Positions 26,870 to 35,492 are shown, counted from the first letter of the stretch. The stretch: 64,000 nucleotides of DNA from Actinomycetota bacterium (GCA_014360645.1 JACIXD010000017.1:1-64000); one strand, 5' to 3'. Notes: generated by a model not told the origin, from the letters alone. Numbers and translations are program-made.

Positions 26870-28567
26870 ATGGCGAAGATGATCCCGGATATAAAGGTGA
26901 GGAAGGGAGCGCTGGGGGAGGAGAGGCTCTACCTGGCCCTGAAAGAAAGCCTCCCCGACGAATACACCGTTTTCCACTCCCTGCCCTTCGTCTCCGTGGA
27001 GGAAGGAAGGGGCATATACGAACACGAGATCGATTTCCTCGTCATCCACCGCGAGCTGGGCTTTCTGGACATCGAGGTCAAGGGCGGCCGAGAGATCCGC
27101 TATCTGCAAAAGCGCAGGGAATGGATATCCGTCTCGCATCGGGGCGAGGAGCACGTGATCTCCAGGGACCCCTACCGACAGGCCAGCGACAATATCCACT
27201 GGCTCGCGCGGGAGATCGTGAAACGCGGGGTGCTGGAAGGCGGTGAGGAAAGATTTCCCTTTACGCACGGATACGCGGTGGCCTTCCCCGACGCCACCGT
27301 GGACACCAGGTATTTCCCGATGCACACACGGAAGGAGCTGACGCTGGACCGCTCCGATCTCGGGCGCATCTATGAACGGGTCTCGGGGATCATGGAGCAG
27401 TGGCGGAGGGAGGGGAAGTCCAGGGTCATAAGCGAGCGCGAATACAACGACCTCTGCAACAAGTTCCTCATGCCGGAGTTCCGCGTCGCCGCGTCCATCG
27501 CCAAGCGCATCGAGGACGAGGAGGCGCAGCTCATCCGCCTCACCGAGGAGCAGTGCCGCCTGCTGGACTTTTTGCGCAACCAGAAGCAGGCGCTCATCCA
27601 GGGCTACGCGGGGACCGGCAAGACGCAGCTCGCGGTGGAGAAGGCGCGCCGCCTCGCCGCGGAGGGCAAGAAGGTGTTGCTCATGTGCTTCAACTCGCCC
27701 CTGGCCCGCTACCTGGAATCCGTGGTCGGGGACGAGGGGGGCGCCATCACCATCGACAACTACCACAACCTCTGCGCCCGCATGGCGGAGAAGGCGGGCA
27801 TCCCCTTCGAGGTGCCCCCCGAGGAGAAAAAGGAGGAGCGCAAGCGCTTCTGGGACCGGGACTGCGCCGCCATCCTCGAGGAGGCCTTGGACAGGGTGGA
27901 CGCCCGCTTCGACGCGGTGATCATCGACGAAGGCCAGGACTTCCGGGAGGAATGGACGCGCAGCGTCTTCAAGCTCCTGCGGGAGGGGAGGGACGGGTGC
28001 CTGTACATCTTCTTCGACGAGAGGCAGAACATCTACCGCGATGAGCTGCATTTCCCCATCCAGGGCGAGCCCTACGTCCTCCACGAGAACTGTCGCAACA
28101 CCCAGAGGATATGCGAGCTGGCGGGGGACATCGGCGGCGTTGACCCGGAATCCTACGTATACGACAAGAACCCGCAGGGCGAGGAGGTCAGGTTCAAGGC
28201 CTACGGCCGGCGCGAGGACCAGCCGAGGATCATCGCCGACATCGTGGCCGGGCTCCTCAAGAAGGGCGTCTCGCCGGGGCAGATAACCGTGCTCTCTCCC
28301 CATATAAGGGAGAAGAGCTGCATGGCCGGGGTGGAGGAGCTTGCGGGATGCCGGGTGCTCGACTACTCGGAACGCATGCCCGCGGATGCGGTGTGCTTCT
28401 CGTCCCTTAAGAGGTTCAAGGGGCTGGAATCCGACGTGGTCATCTTCTGCGACATGGACGGGAAGTTCCCCATCCACAACCCCCTGGACCAATATGTGGC
28501 GGTATCACGGGCCAAGCACCTTCTATATGTGGTGCATGACAGGGACTGGAAACCGCCGGCGGGATAG
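26870..28567 (+). CDS. NERD-domain superfamily I helicase
   Basis: A 565-residue protein with an N-terminal NERD nuclease-related domain (GALGEERLYLAL, EHEIDFLVIHRELGFLDIEVKGG, residues ~10-70) followed by a UvrD/Rep-type helicase core. Walker A GYAGTGKTQLAVEKA lies near residue 245, Walker B VIIDEGQDF near 350, motif IV-like NCRNTQRI near 408, and the C-terminal SSLKRFKGLESDVVIFCD and YVAVSRAKHLLYVV near 515-555. The D-ExK of the NERD part (IDFLVI...IEVKGG) looks intact, so both nuclease and helicase activities are possible. The gene opens a block with an SMC ATPase and an endonuclease. The ATG is preceded by GAAGGGGTG. Confidence 0.88.
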   Translation: MAKMIPDIKVRKGALGEERLYLALKESLPDEYTVFHSLPFVSVEEGRGIYEHEIDFLVIHRELGFLDIEVKGGREIRYLQKRREWISVSHRGEEHVISRDPYRQASDNIHWLAREIVKRGVLEGGEERFPFTHGYAVAFPDATVDTRYFPMHTRKELTLDRSDLGRIYERVSGIMEQWRREGKSRVISEREYNDLCNKFLMPEFRVAASIAKRIEDEEAQLIRLTEEQCRLLDFLRNQKQALIQGYAGTGKTQLAVEKARRLAAEGKKVLLMCFNSPLARYLESVVGDEGGAITIDNYHNLCARMAEKAGIPFEVPPEEKKEERKRFWDRDCAAILEEALDRVDARFDAVIIDEGQDFREEWTRSVFKLLREGRDGCLYIFFDERQNIYRDELHFPIQGEPYVLHENCRNTQRICELAGDIGGVDPESYVYDKNPQGEEVRFKAYGRREDQPRIIADIVAGLLKKGVSPGQITVLSPHIREKSCMAGVEELAGCRVLDYSERMPADAVCFSSLKRFKGLESDVVIFCDMDGKFPIHNPLDQYVAVSRAKHLLYVVHDRDWKPPAG

Positions 28568-28683
28568 GGGGATCCGCCCAGCCATAAAATGTCACTGGGG
28601 CGTGCTATAAGTATTTCCAGGCAGTAAGGACAGGGCCAATAAAAAATCTCGGGCCCGTGTTGGCGTCTCGCGAGGAAGGTCGC

Positions 28684-28896
28684 ATGGAAGAGAGGAAGCG
28701 CATAGAAGATAAGATAAGGGAGCTGGCTGAGAACGAGGAGGAAGAGCGCCTGTGCCTGGAGCTGCTGGACGGCGCCTACCGGGGCCTCGAGGAAGGATCG
28801 TCCAAGGGCGCCCTCGACGAGGTCAAGGGCAGGCTGGATGCCGTCCTGAAGGAGATGGAGGAGATCGCGAAAAAGATCGGGGACAGGATAGGGTAG
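28684..28896 (+). CDS. Small coiled-coil protein of the SMC cluster
   Basis: A 70-residue, highly charged and probably helical protein (MEERKRIEDKIRELAENEEE to the C-terminal MEEIAKKIGDRIG). AGGAAGG sits 6 bases before the ATG, which is why this start is preferred over the upstream GTG at 28657. The SMC gene starts 14 bases after its stop. Small accessory subunits next to SMC ATPases occur in several defence systems (for example LmuC in Lamassu), but no sequence similarity is claimed. It may bridge the helicase or nuclease to the ATPase. Confidence 0.65.
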   Translation: MEERKRIEDKIRELAENEEEERLCLELLDGAYRGLEEGSSKGALDEVKGRLDAVLKEMEEIAKKIGDRIG

Positions 28897-28909
28897 CGGG
28901 TGATGGGCC

Positions 28910-31060
28910 ATGGCCGAGAACATCAGGCTGAAAGAGATAAAGATAAAAGGCTTCCGGGGCTACGGCAGGGAGGAGGTAAGAATCGACCTCTCCGATCCCG
29001 TGGTCCTCCTCTACGGCGGCAACCGCTCAGGCAAGAGCAGCACCACCAACGCCGTGGAGTGGGCGCTGTACGGCGGTGAGGTGACCGGCAAGAAGATCGG
29101 CATCGCGGAGAGGAAAGGCTGGGAGGCGCGCAACCGCCACTGCGATTCCATAGGCGTGGAGCTGGTGCTGGAGTCGGACGCCGGCGAGATCCGCGTGGTC
29201 AGGGAGATGGGAGAGAAGAAGAGGTCCGGGGAATCGTTCTATTTCGTGGACGAGAACGGCGAGAAGAACAAAAACCAGGAAGAGCTGTGGAGCCGGCTGG
29301 GCATGGACGCGAGGGATTTCATGAGTTCCGCCTACCTCCACCAGGAGGTGATCAGGGACATCGTGGTGAGCGAGCCGCGCGTGAGGGAGGAAGCGCTCAA
29401 CCGCCTTCTGGGCATCTCCGACCTCTTCAACCTCTCCAAGTCGCTCAAGGATATAAAGAAGAAGAGCTACGAGGATGCGGTCAGCAATACCTACGAGAGA
29501 CTTCAACAGCTCATCAAGACGAAGTCCTCCGCCTATCAGGAGACCATCGACGGTTCCATCGAAGAAGGCGAAGCGCTGGGGATGGCGAAGGGCGATTTCA
29601 CCGATAAGGGCTTTGGCGAGCGTTGCTCGAAGGCATGCGAGCTGGTGAAGGGCCTCGCGAAAAAGGCCGGACTCGAGGACCCGGGGCTCGAGCCTCCCGA
29701 GGATACAACCGACTTCATGGGGTTCGAATCCCGGGCCAAGGAGGCCGTGCGAGCTTTGAGGAACGAGAATCCCGCCGCCGTGTCGCAGGCAGCTCTCGTA
29801 GAGGAAAGGGGAGAGCTCGACGCGGCGCTTTCCGAGTACCGGAGCAAGAAAGAGAGGAAGGAAAGACTCCTCGAGGAGAAAAGAGAGCTGGAGAAGGAAG
29901 GCGGTCAGGAGGAGCTGGAGAGAAAGAAGCAGGAGCTAGAGGAGAGGCAGAAAGAACTGGAGGAAGAGCTGGGCCGCATCAACACCCGCCTGCCGGTGAT
30001 CGAGGCGACCGTCACCTACCTGGAGAGGCTGGAGGACAAGGAGGGGACGACCGCCTGCCCATCCTGCGAGCAGGACATCGTCCCGCGGGAGGTGCTTGCG
30101 CGGCTGCGGGAAGTGAAGGCCGGCATGGGGGAGGAGGCGGGCGAGAAAAGCGGGGAGAAGAAAGAGCTGGCCGAGTCCTTGTCCTCCCTGGAGGAGACCG
30201 TCGAGCGGCTGAGGAAGATCCAGGAGGTCGAGCTTCCCAAGGCCGTCGAGGAAATGAAAAGGTGCCGCGAGAAGATCGGCGAGATACTCGAGCGCGAGAT
30301 CGGCGAGGACGAGGATCCCGAGTCCATTGCCAACAAGCGGCTGGAAGAAATAGAGGACAAGCTGGAGAAGACCAAGAAGCTCCTGCAGGAGTACAACCGG
30401 GAGATCGACGGCATAGAGGATGCCCTGAAGGAGGCGCGGCTCATCCGGGATGTTCTGGAAACAAAGGAGAAGATCGCGGTCATCGGGAAGATCACGGAAT
30501 CGCGAGAATGGGAAGAGATGGGAGAGACTCGCGCAAAGCTCTTCCAGGAGCTGGAAGCGGCGAAAAAGGTGAAGGGCGCCGTCGATGCGGTCATCAACGA
30601 GCTGGCCGGCGAGAAGCTGCGCGAAACGGAGGATGCCATCTCCTCGTATTACCGGGCCCTGGTGGAGAGACCGGATTTCGAGTCCATCATGATAGACCCG
30701 GAAGACCACGACGTGTACGCGGTGAGCGGCAAGGACAAGGAAAAGGTCATCAAATTCTTCAACCAGGGGGACATGAACTGCGCCGCCCTGAGCATCTTCC
30801 TAGCCCTGGGGGGCAGCTCCGCGCGGGAGGGGGCGACCGGGTTCCTCGTCCTGGACGACCCCTCCCAGAGCCTGGACTCGGAGCAGAAGCGCAAGCTGGC
30901 GGCGCTCATCGACCGGGTGGCGGCGGACAGGCAGGTCGTCCTGGCCACCATGGATGAGGAGCTGCTCAAGGCCCTGCAGAGCAATGTCTCTAAGGTCAAG
31001 AGGGTCTACCGCTTTGGGGAATGGGACCCGGTCAAGGGGCCGTCGATCAAAGGGGAATGA
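28910..31060 (+). CDS. Rad50-like SMC ATPase with CxxC hook
   Basis: A 716-residue ABC-type ATPase of the SMC/Rad50 class. Walker A YGGNRSGKSST lies near residues 34-44, and the end carries FLVLDDPSQSLDSEQKRKL near 645, the Walker B and D-loop. In between are two long coiled coils rich in E, K and R, with a zinc-hook-like CPSCEQD at residues 382-388. Only one CxxC is present, as expected for a hook completed by dimerisation. It lies in a cluster with a NERD helicase, a small coiled-coil protein and a restriction-like endonuclease 6 bases downstream. The family sense is DNA-end or structure sensing that gates a nuclease. The role in phage defence is inference. Confidence 0.88.
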   Translation: MAENIRLKEIKIKGFRGYGREEVRIDLSDPVVLLYGGNRSGKSSTTNAVEWALYGGEVTGKKIGIAERKGWEARNRHCDSIGVELVLESDAGEIRVVREMGEKKRSGESFYFVDENGEKNKNQEELWSRLGMDARDFMSSAYLHQEVIRDIVVSEPRVREEALNRLLGISDLFNLSKSLKDIKKKSYEDAVSNTYERLQQLIKTKSSAYQETIDGSIEEGEALGMAKGDFTDKGFGERCSKACELVKGLAKKAGLEDPGLEPPEDTTDFMGFESRAKEAVRALRNENPAAVSQAALVEERGELDAALSEYRSKKERKERLLEEKRELEKEGGQEELERKKQELEERQKELEEELGRINTRLPVIEATVTYLERLEDKEGTTACPSCEQDIVPREVLARLREVKAGMGEEAGEKSGEKKELAESLSSLEETVERLRKIQEVELPKAVEEMKRCREKIGEILEREIGEDEDPESIANKRLEEIEDKLEKTKKLLQEYNREIDGIEDALKEARLIRDVLETKEKIAVIGKITESREWEEMGETRAKLFQELEAAKKVKGAVDAVINELAGEKLRETEDAISSYYRALVERPDFESIMIDPEDHDVYAVSGKDKEKVIKFFNQGDMNCAALSIFLALGGSSAREGATGFLVLDDPSQSLDSEQKRKLAALIDRVAADRQVVLATMDEELLKALQSNVSKVKRVYRFGEWDPVKGPSIKGE

Positions 31061-31066
31061 ACACGG

Positions 31067-31588
31067 ATGGGGCTGCCCTACGAGACCGCCCGGAAACTGG
31101 AGGAGCTATATGGGTGCCACGAGAAGGAGTTCGGCAAGGTGGTCCAGAAGCTCCTGGCCCTCACCTTAGTGGAGATGGGCTTCGGCCTGGCGGAGGAGCG
31201 CGCCGTGCAGGGCGTGGACATCGACGTCATCGCGCCGGGCGGCGAGAAGCTGTCCTTCGAGGTGAAGACGAGCCAGAGCGCGCAGGTGACGGTTCAGGAC
31301 AAGGATATCCAAGGGCTGGAGTCCCGGCTGAACGCGGACGGCTACCGGCCCCTCTTCGCCTTCATCTTCCGCCCCCATTACCTGGGGGACGGCTGGATCA
31401 TCGTGCCGGCCGGGCGGGTCAAGAAGGGTACCCACAACGCCATGCGGCTGGCAAGCCTGGACGACGGCTCCCTATCGCGGGAGGTCAACGCCCGCTTCCC
31501 GGAGTTGGTCGAGCGCACCTTCGACGATCTCATGGACTGCAGGCGGGGAACCGCCCTTAATATGTTGAAAGGGAAGTACGGGATTTGA
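31067..31588 (+). CDS. PD-(D/E)XK restriction-like endonuclease
   Basis: A 173-residue protein with a restriction-endonuclease-type core: VVQKLLALTLVEMGF forming the first helix, then GVDIDVIAPGGEKLSFEVKT at residues ~49-68, in which the second Asp of GVDID and the EVK are the expected metal-binding and catalytic residues. After that come KDIQGLESRL and FAFIFRPHYL. It starts 6 bases after the SMC ATPase stop, with AAGGGG upstream, and is the last gene of that cluster. The pairing suggests an ATPase-controlled DNA nuclease. Target and trigger cannot be read from the sequence. Confidence 0.8.
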   Translation: MGLPYETARKLEELYGCHEKEFGKVVQKLLALTLVEMGFGLAEERAVQGVDIDVIAPGGEKLSFEVKTSQSAQVTVQDKDIQGLESRLNADGYRPLFAFIFRPHYLGDGWIIVPAGRVKKGTHNAMRLASLDDGSLSREVNARFPELVERTFDDLMDCRRGTALNMLKGKYGI

Positions 31589-31656
31589 ACAGGTCCTTTC
31601 GAGAGCGAGGCCGCTCTTGGTCGGCGAGGGTCGATCGGGCCGGAAAAAACGCAAGT

Positions 31657-31798
31657 TTATCATCCCAGGCGCAAAGACCCCTCAGGGGATGCGGTACGTC
31701 TCCACTTGCGTCCCCATTTCACAAGCACGCCTTCTTGAGTTATTGCGCGTTATCATCCCAGGCGCAAAGACCCCTCAGGGGATGCGGTACGTCTCCAC
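31657..31798. repeat. 49-bp direct repeat at the end of the exonuclease gene
   Basis: Copies at 31657-31705 and 31750-31798 are identical and enclose a 44-base insert. The second copy includes the last codons and stop of the minus-strand exonuclease gene, so the gene's 3' end is duplicated downstream. Each copy contains the small palindrome CCCCTGAGGGG, or its complement. Two copies with one spacer are not enough for a CRISPR call. Confidence 0.9.
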
Positions 31799-32578
31799 CC
31801 TGTCCACCCGAAAGCTCTTTACCATGCCCGAGCGGTGGCAGTAGGCGTAAAGATATATGTCCCTTACGGCAATGGGCGTGATCATGCGCGGAATGCCTGG
31901 ACGTGTCCCCCCTCGATAGACGATCTCCACCATGACCTGCTTGCGGGCCAGTACCTCGAAATCCGATTCGTCGCCCTGCAGCCGTATGTCGACGCGGTGA
32001 GCCAGGTCCGAGAAAGAACCGATGTAGCCGGGCACGTTTTGCACGACAAACTCACCGTTGGAACCATCCAGGAAATGCCGGAATATCGCCATGGCCGCGT
32101 AGGCATCCGGCAGCCCGCGATGCTGTGCCTGGCGCTCTATCCCCAGGTAACGAGCCAGGGTGCCCAGTTTATAATTCCCTACCCCGCTGAACAGCCTGCG
32201 TGCGAGCCTGACGGTGTCTATCACCGGGTTGGGTGGCGGCTCCAAGCCGGCGCGGGCCAGCTCCATTCCGATGACGCGCACATCGAAACGCGCGTTGTGG
32301 GCGATGAAGCAGGCATCCGCGAGGAAATCCAGCAGCCGCGCCACCGCCTCTCCGGGGGAAGGGCAGCCGCGCACCATGGCGTCGGTTATCCCGTGGATGG
32401 CGGTGGCGGCGGGATCTATGGGCTGCATGGGGTCCACCAGGGTCTGGTATTCCTCCAGAACGCTGTGGCGGTCGAACTTCACGGCCCCTATCTCCAGGAG
32501 CCGGCTGCTCATGAAGAGCCCGGTGGTCTCAACATCCACCGCGCAGAAGACAGGGCCTCTCGAGCCTTTCCCAGCCAT
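31775..32578 (-). CDS. DEDD 3'-5' exonuclease fused to a WYL-like domain
   Basis: A 267-residue protein. The N-terminal part is a DnaQ-type exonuclease: CAVDVETTGL (motif I with D-x-E), FIAHNARFDVRVIG (motif II) and HRGLPDAYAA (motif III, H-x4-D), which spans residues ~10-180. The C-terminal ~80 residues (QVMVEIVYRGG, PRMITPIAVRDIYLYAYCHR, KSFRVDRVETYRI) have the pattern of a WYL ligand-binding domain. WYL domains often regulate defence or repair proteins. The start at 32578 is chosen because the 38 residues upstream are Ser/Pro/Arg-rich and overlap a different gene remnant. No strong ribosome binding site is seen, so the start is uncertain. Confidence 0.8.
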   Translation of the reverse strand: MAGKGSRGPVFCAVDVETTGLFMSSRLLEIGAVKFDRHSVLEEYQTLVDPMQPIDPAATAIHGITDAMVRGCPSPGEAVARLLDFLADACFIAHNARFDVRVIGMELARAGLEPPPNPVIDTVRLARRLFSGVGNYKLGTLARYLGIERQAQHRGLPDAYAAMAIFRHFLDGSNGEFVVQNVPGYIGSFSDLAHRVDIRLQGDESDFEVLARKQVMVEIVYRGGTRPGIPRMITPIAVRDIYLYAYCHRSGMVKSFRVDRVETYRIP

Positions 32579-32591
32579 GGCGATCACGGTT

Positions 32592-32711
32592 TCAGCCGGC
32601 CGGGACAGAACCTGTGAGGGGGCCGCGGGCCGAAGAGGGGAAGTCCGTGGTCTTGATGGCCTCGAACTCGTATGCGGAGCCGATAATGTCACCCGCGATC
32701 GCGTCGATCAT
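32592..32711 (-). pseudogene. ADP-ribosylglycohydrolase 5' remnant
   Basis: A minus-strand ATG at 32711 with GGAAGGAG 5 bases upstream opens MIDAIAGDIIGSAYEFEAIK then TTDFP, the conserved N-terminus of DraG-type ADP-ribosylglycohydrolases (GDIIGS with metal-binding residues further on). After that the reading frame slips: the expected LF of DFPLF is found in another frame, and a stop follows after 39 codons. The rest of the ~250-residue enzyme is missing and the exonuclease gene begins directly downstream. The intact initiation region suggests recent decay. Confidence 0.65.
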
Positions 32712-32803
32712 CGCATCTCCTTCCGTGGACGCCGCGCATATCCAGGCCCGAGACAGTTACCCAATACCTAGAAAACGGCGGTCGGGAGGTTCCGTATCCC
32801 CGC

Positions 32804-32953
32804 TCACCAGCGGAAGATGCGCGAGAGCTTCCTCCCTAAAAACTTGTTCTTCGCCCGCCGGGCCGTCTTCTTCGGGTCGCCCGAGAGAAGGACCTCGAGG
32901 TCCCTGCTCCGCCTCGCAAGGCGGTATAGGTAAGAGCTGGGTTTTCGAGCCAT
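32804..32953 (-). CDS. Small basic hypothetical protein
   Basis: A 49-residue, strongly basic protein (MARKPSSYLYRLARRSRDLE, then VLLSGDPKKTARRAKNKFLG and RKLSRIFRW). I recall similar short basic proteins with the text RDLEVLLSGDPKKIARRAKNK in actinobacterial genomes, but no function is known. GAGGAG precedes the ATG by a few bases. The open frame extends upstream to 33211, but that part has no ribosome binding site and crosses short repeats, so the short start is preferred. A nucleic-acid-binding role is possible from its charge. Confidence 0.5.
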   Translation of the reverse strand: MARKPSSYLYRLARRSRDLEVLLSGDPKKTARRAKNKFLGRKLSRIFRW

Positions 32954-33150
32954 CTCTCCTCGCACCCTTCCATCCCGATACCCGGCACGACCGCGGTAAA
33001 GATAGATAGCCGGGCCTTCAAGCCATCGCTCTCTCATGACTAAAGGTGATTCTATCATGGGAGGGGGACGTTTCATCCCGGGCGGTTTTCTATCTTCGGT
33101 TCTGGGGGCCCCATAGAGATGCCCATCTCCGGGGCAGTAACGACAAAGAA

Positions 33151-33198
33151 CGGATGCCCCGATAGAACACGGATGCCCCGATAGAATTCGGATGCCCC
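33151..33198. repeat. 19-bp tandem repeat, about 2.5 units
   Basis: Units starting at 33151, 33170 and 33189 share CGGATGCCCCGATAGAA followed by two variable bases; the third unit is partial. It lies between the small basic gene and the SDR gene, with no gene of its own. Confidence 0.8.
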
Positions 33199-33244
33199 CG
33201 ACGATCGTCAAAGTACCGATTTGCCGGCGGATGAGACCCCCATG

Positions 33245-34093
33245 CTAGCGGCAGGTGTTTCTGGTCAGGACCCGGTCCAGGGACCAGGTCATGAAGCGCA
33301 TGACCAGATCGTAGGCGGGCGGGAACACGCGCTTCAGCAGGTAAAGCAGCTTGATGTCCGGTGAGGTGATTACCATGAAGCGGTTTTTCTCGATGGCCTC
33401 TACGATGAGGCGGGCGACCTTCTCCGGCGCCATGGCATGCCGGCTGAAGATCCTGCGTCCCCTCTCGCAGGCGTCCTCGTCCGCGTTGATGACCACCGTC
33501 TGCACCAGCCCGGTGTTCACGGCCCCGGGCAGGACCACGGTGACCCCGATGTCGTGCTTGCGCAGGTCGTAGCGGAGCACCTCCGAGCTTCCCACCAGGG
33601 CGTGCTTGGTGCCGGCATAGACGACGTGCCAGGGGAGACCGATGATCCCCGCGGTGGAGGATACGGTGAGCACGTGACCTCCCTTCCCCGCGCGCACCAT
33701 CTCGGGCACGAAGCATTCGATGGCGTGGTACGGCCCCCAGAGGTTCACGTCCACCACGCGCTTCCACTGCTCGTGGGTCATGTCCTCCACCTGCGAGAAG
33801 AGGGCCACCCCGGCGATGCTGGCAAGGATATCCAGGGGCCCGAACCCCGCGTGGATCTCGTCCGCCAGCTTCCTGAAGGCATCGTAATCGGAGACGTCCA
33901 GGGCGCGGGCGAGGCATACCTCCCCGCCCCGGGCCTCTATCTCGCGCCGCACGTCGTCGAGCCCCTCTTCGTTGATGTCGGTGATGAACAACCTGGCGCC
34001 CCGTTCCGCCATGGCCAGCGCCGTCGCCCTGCCGATGCCGCTGGCCGCGCCGGTGATCAGGGTCTTCTTTCCCCGTATCTCCACGTCCCTCAC
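33245..34093 (-). CDS. Short-chain dehydrogenase/reductase
   Basis: A 282-residue classical SDR. The NAD(P)-binding motif TLITGAASGIGRA lies near residue 11, DILASIAG near 88, the catalytic Ser in TVSSTAGI near 143, and YAGTK (the Y-x3-K pair) near 157. The Asp in FITDINEE at the end of beta 2 favours NAD. The C-terminal ~40 residues are hydrophobic and basic, as in SDRs acting on lipid or sterol-like substrates. It lies downstream of the abhydrolase gene on the same strand and is probably the second gene of the TetR-controlled operon. The substrate is unknown. Confidence 0.88.
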   Translation of the reverse strand: MRDVEIRGKKTLITGAASGIGRATALAMAERGARLFITDINEEGLDDVRREIEARGGEVCLARALDVSDYDAFRKLADEIHAGFGPLDILASIAGVALFSQVEDMTHEQWKRVVDVNLWGPYHAIECFVPEMVRAGKGGHVLTVSSTAGIIGLPWHVVYAGTKHALVGSSEVLRYDLRKHDIGVTVVLPGAVNTGLVQTVVINADEDACERGRRIFSRHAMAPEKVARLIVEAIEKNRFMVITSPDIKLLYLLKRVFPPAYDLVMRFMTWSLDRVLTRNTCR

Positions 34094-34255
34094 CCCTTCC
34101 CTTTCCTTCCCGGTAAGGATTGCCGCCGCTTAAGGCACGAAACGTCGTTACCTTACCGCGGCCTCAAAGCATTGTCCCGTTTGCGTCAAGAGACCGCACA
34201 GCTCGAAGTGTTGGCCGCGAGCTCTCCACGCCGTACCGTTCCCCCTCACCTCGTC

Positions 34256-35347
34256 TTACCGCTTTGCCCGCTCGACGAAGCCTCGTTCCTCGAGGAGTCC
34301 GTACCAGGCGTCGCCCCGAGCCCGCCTGTCCAGGTAGAGGAAGTGCCCGCCCGTGACCTCGTGGTAGTCCGTGATACCCCAGCGCTCTTTCCATATCCTG
34401 GTCAGGCGGATGTCGCATACCCGGTCTCCCGCGTGGGCCACCGCCCTGATACGGTTCACGTCGTAACGCGGGAGGAGGTGGAGCGGCGAGCAGATCTCCT
34501 GGGCGCGCTCGGTGGCGCGGACGAGCTCGGCGTCCACGGGGAATGCGAAGCGGCCCGGCTTAGGCCTCAGGTAATTAGCCACCGAGACTGCGGGCACGGC
34601 CATGAACATGAAGTCGGGCCCGCTCTCCACCAGGGTCGCGTAGAGCGCCGCGGTGAAACCGCCCATGCTCGCCCCGATCAGCCCGACTCTACCGTAGCCG
34701 ATCTCCCCCAGCAGAAGCAGCGCGGAATGCAGGTCGTGGAGGTTCTGGGCGAGGCGTTCCACGGTGAGCGGCACGTCGGCGGGGTCCAGCAACTGCTGGA
34801 AATAGGGGTCGTCGCCCCTCCGCCAGTGACCGGGCAGGGTGTGGAGGGCTACGTCGAGGCCGAGGTCGAAGAGGCGGTCGATCTTGAACATGCGCCGGGC
34901 CTTTCCAGGTCCTCCCATCATCAACCCGTGGATGATGAGCACCAGCGGACGCGATGCGGAGTCGTCGTGGCGCCAGAGGTGCAGGTAGCCCGAGAGGTTC
35001 CGCTTGCGGGAAAAGAAGTCCTCGCTCACCTCGGGATTCCTCGGCCTGTACCGGCTCGGGTAGCGGAAGAGGTCGCTCCGGCCCGAGAGGAACGGCCGCG
35101 TCTCGACGATCTCGCTCGCGGGAGGATCCTCCGGCAGAAGGAAGAAAGGGTTCTTCTCGCTGTCCCAGAGTCCGGGGTCGTAGAAAGCAAGCCGCCTGAG
35201 GTACGTCTCCCTGTCGAGGGGGGACTTTCCCACGCCCACGCCGGAGAAGGCCAGGAGCATGAGGTCGGGGATGGCGCCGGCGGCGTTGAGCGCCCTGGCC
35301 TTCGCGCCGTCAGCCGCAACGTAACCCGCCTTGCCAGAGCAGTTCAT
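34256..35347 (-). CDS. Alpha/beta hydrolase (ABHD18/DUF2048-like)
   Basis: A 363-residue serine hydrolase. The oxyanion-hole region LVLIIHGLMMGG lies near residue 134, the nucleophile elbow GLIGASMGGF near 215, and the C-terminal catalytic His in EVTGGHFLYLD near 333. A long N-terminal segment of ~130 residues precedes the fold, as in ABHD18/DUF2048-type members. It is the first gene of a minus-strand operon with the SDR gene. Its promoter and a TetR operator lie in 35438-35492. The pairing of a hydrolase, an SDR and a TetR regulator suggests catabolism or modification of an ester or lipid, which is inference. Confidence 0.8.
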   Translation of the reverse strand: MNCSGKAGYVAADGAKARALNAAGAIPDLMLLAFSGVGVGKSPLDRETYLRRLAFYDPGLWDSEKNPFFLLPEDPPASEIVETRPFLSGRSDLFRYPSRYRPRNPEVSEDFFSRKRNLSGYLHLWRHDDSASRPLVLIIHGLMMGGPGKARRMFKIDRLFDLGLDVALHTLPGHWRRGDDPYFQQLLDPADVPLTVERLAQNLHDLHSALLLLGEIGYGRVGLIGASMGGFTAALYATLVESGPDFMFMAVPAVSVANYLRPKPGRFAFPVDAELVRATERAQEICSPLHLLPRYDVNRIRAVAHAGDRVCDIRLTRIWKERWGITDYHEVTGGHFLYLDRRARGDAWYGLLEERGFVERAKR

Positions 35348-35437
35348 CGTGCCCCGTTCCCGGTCTCCATAGAGGACTCCTTGCCGCCTTTCTGGTCTCC
35401 TTGATGCGACATGCTAAGACCTCCCCTTATCACGCAA

Positions 35438-35453
35438 CACTAAGTGAATGCTG
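35438..35453. promoter_or_regulatory. TetR operator at the hydrolase promoter
   Basis: The imperfect palindrome CACTAAGTGAATGCTG lies just downstream of the minus-strand -10 box, across the expected start of transcription. Compared with the reverse complement of the site at 35568-35583 it matches at 13 of 16 positions, and the match continues for a few bases beyond. This suggests that the adjacent TetR protein represses the hydrolase-SDR operon. Confidence 0.6.
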
Positions 35454-35463
35454 TAAAACATAT

Positions 35464-35492
35464 TGTATATCAGAATAAAGATCAGCAATCAA
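35464..35492 (-). promoter_or_regulatory. Promoter of the hydrolase-SDR operon
   Basis: On the minus strand TTGATT (35492-35487), a 17-base spacer and TATACA (35469-35464) form a good sigma-70-type promoter reading toward the hydrolase gene. The predicted start overlaps the operator at 35438-35453. Confidence 0.6.

Noticed and set aside
28684-31588. Lamassu system
   Set aside because: The layout is similar (SMC, small protein, nuclease), but I cannot match LmuA or LmuC by sequence.
31657-31798. CRISPR array
   Set aside because: Only two copies with a single spacer, and the repeat is the 3' end of a gene. No cas genes were seen in the window.
33437-35404. Long plus-strand open frame of 655 codons
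   Set aside because: It is antisense to the SDR and hydrolase genes and its text has no domain signature.
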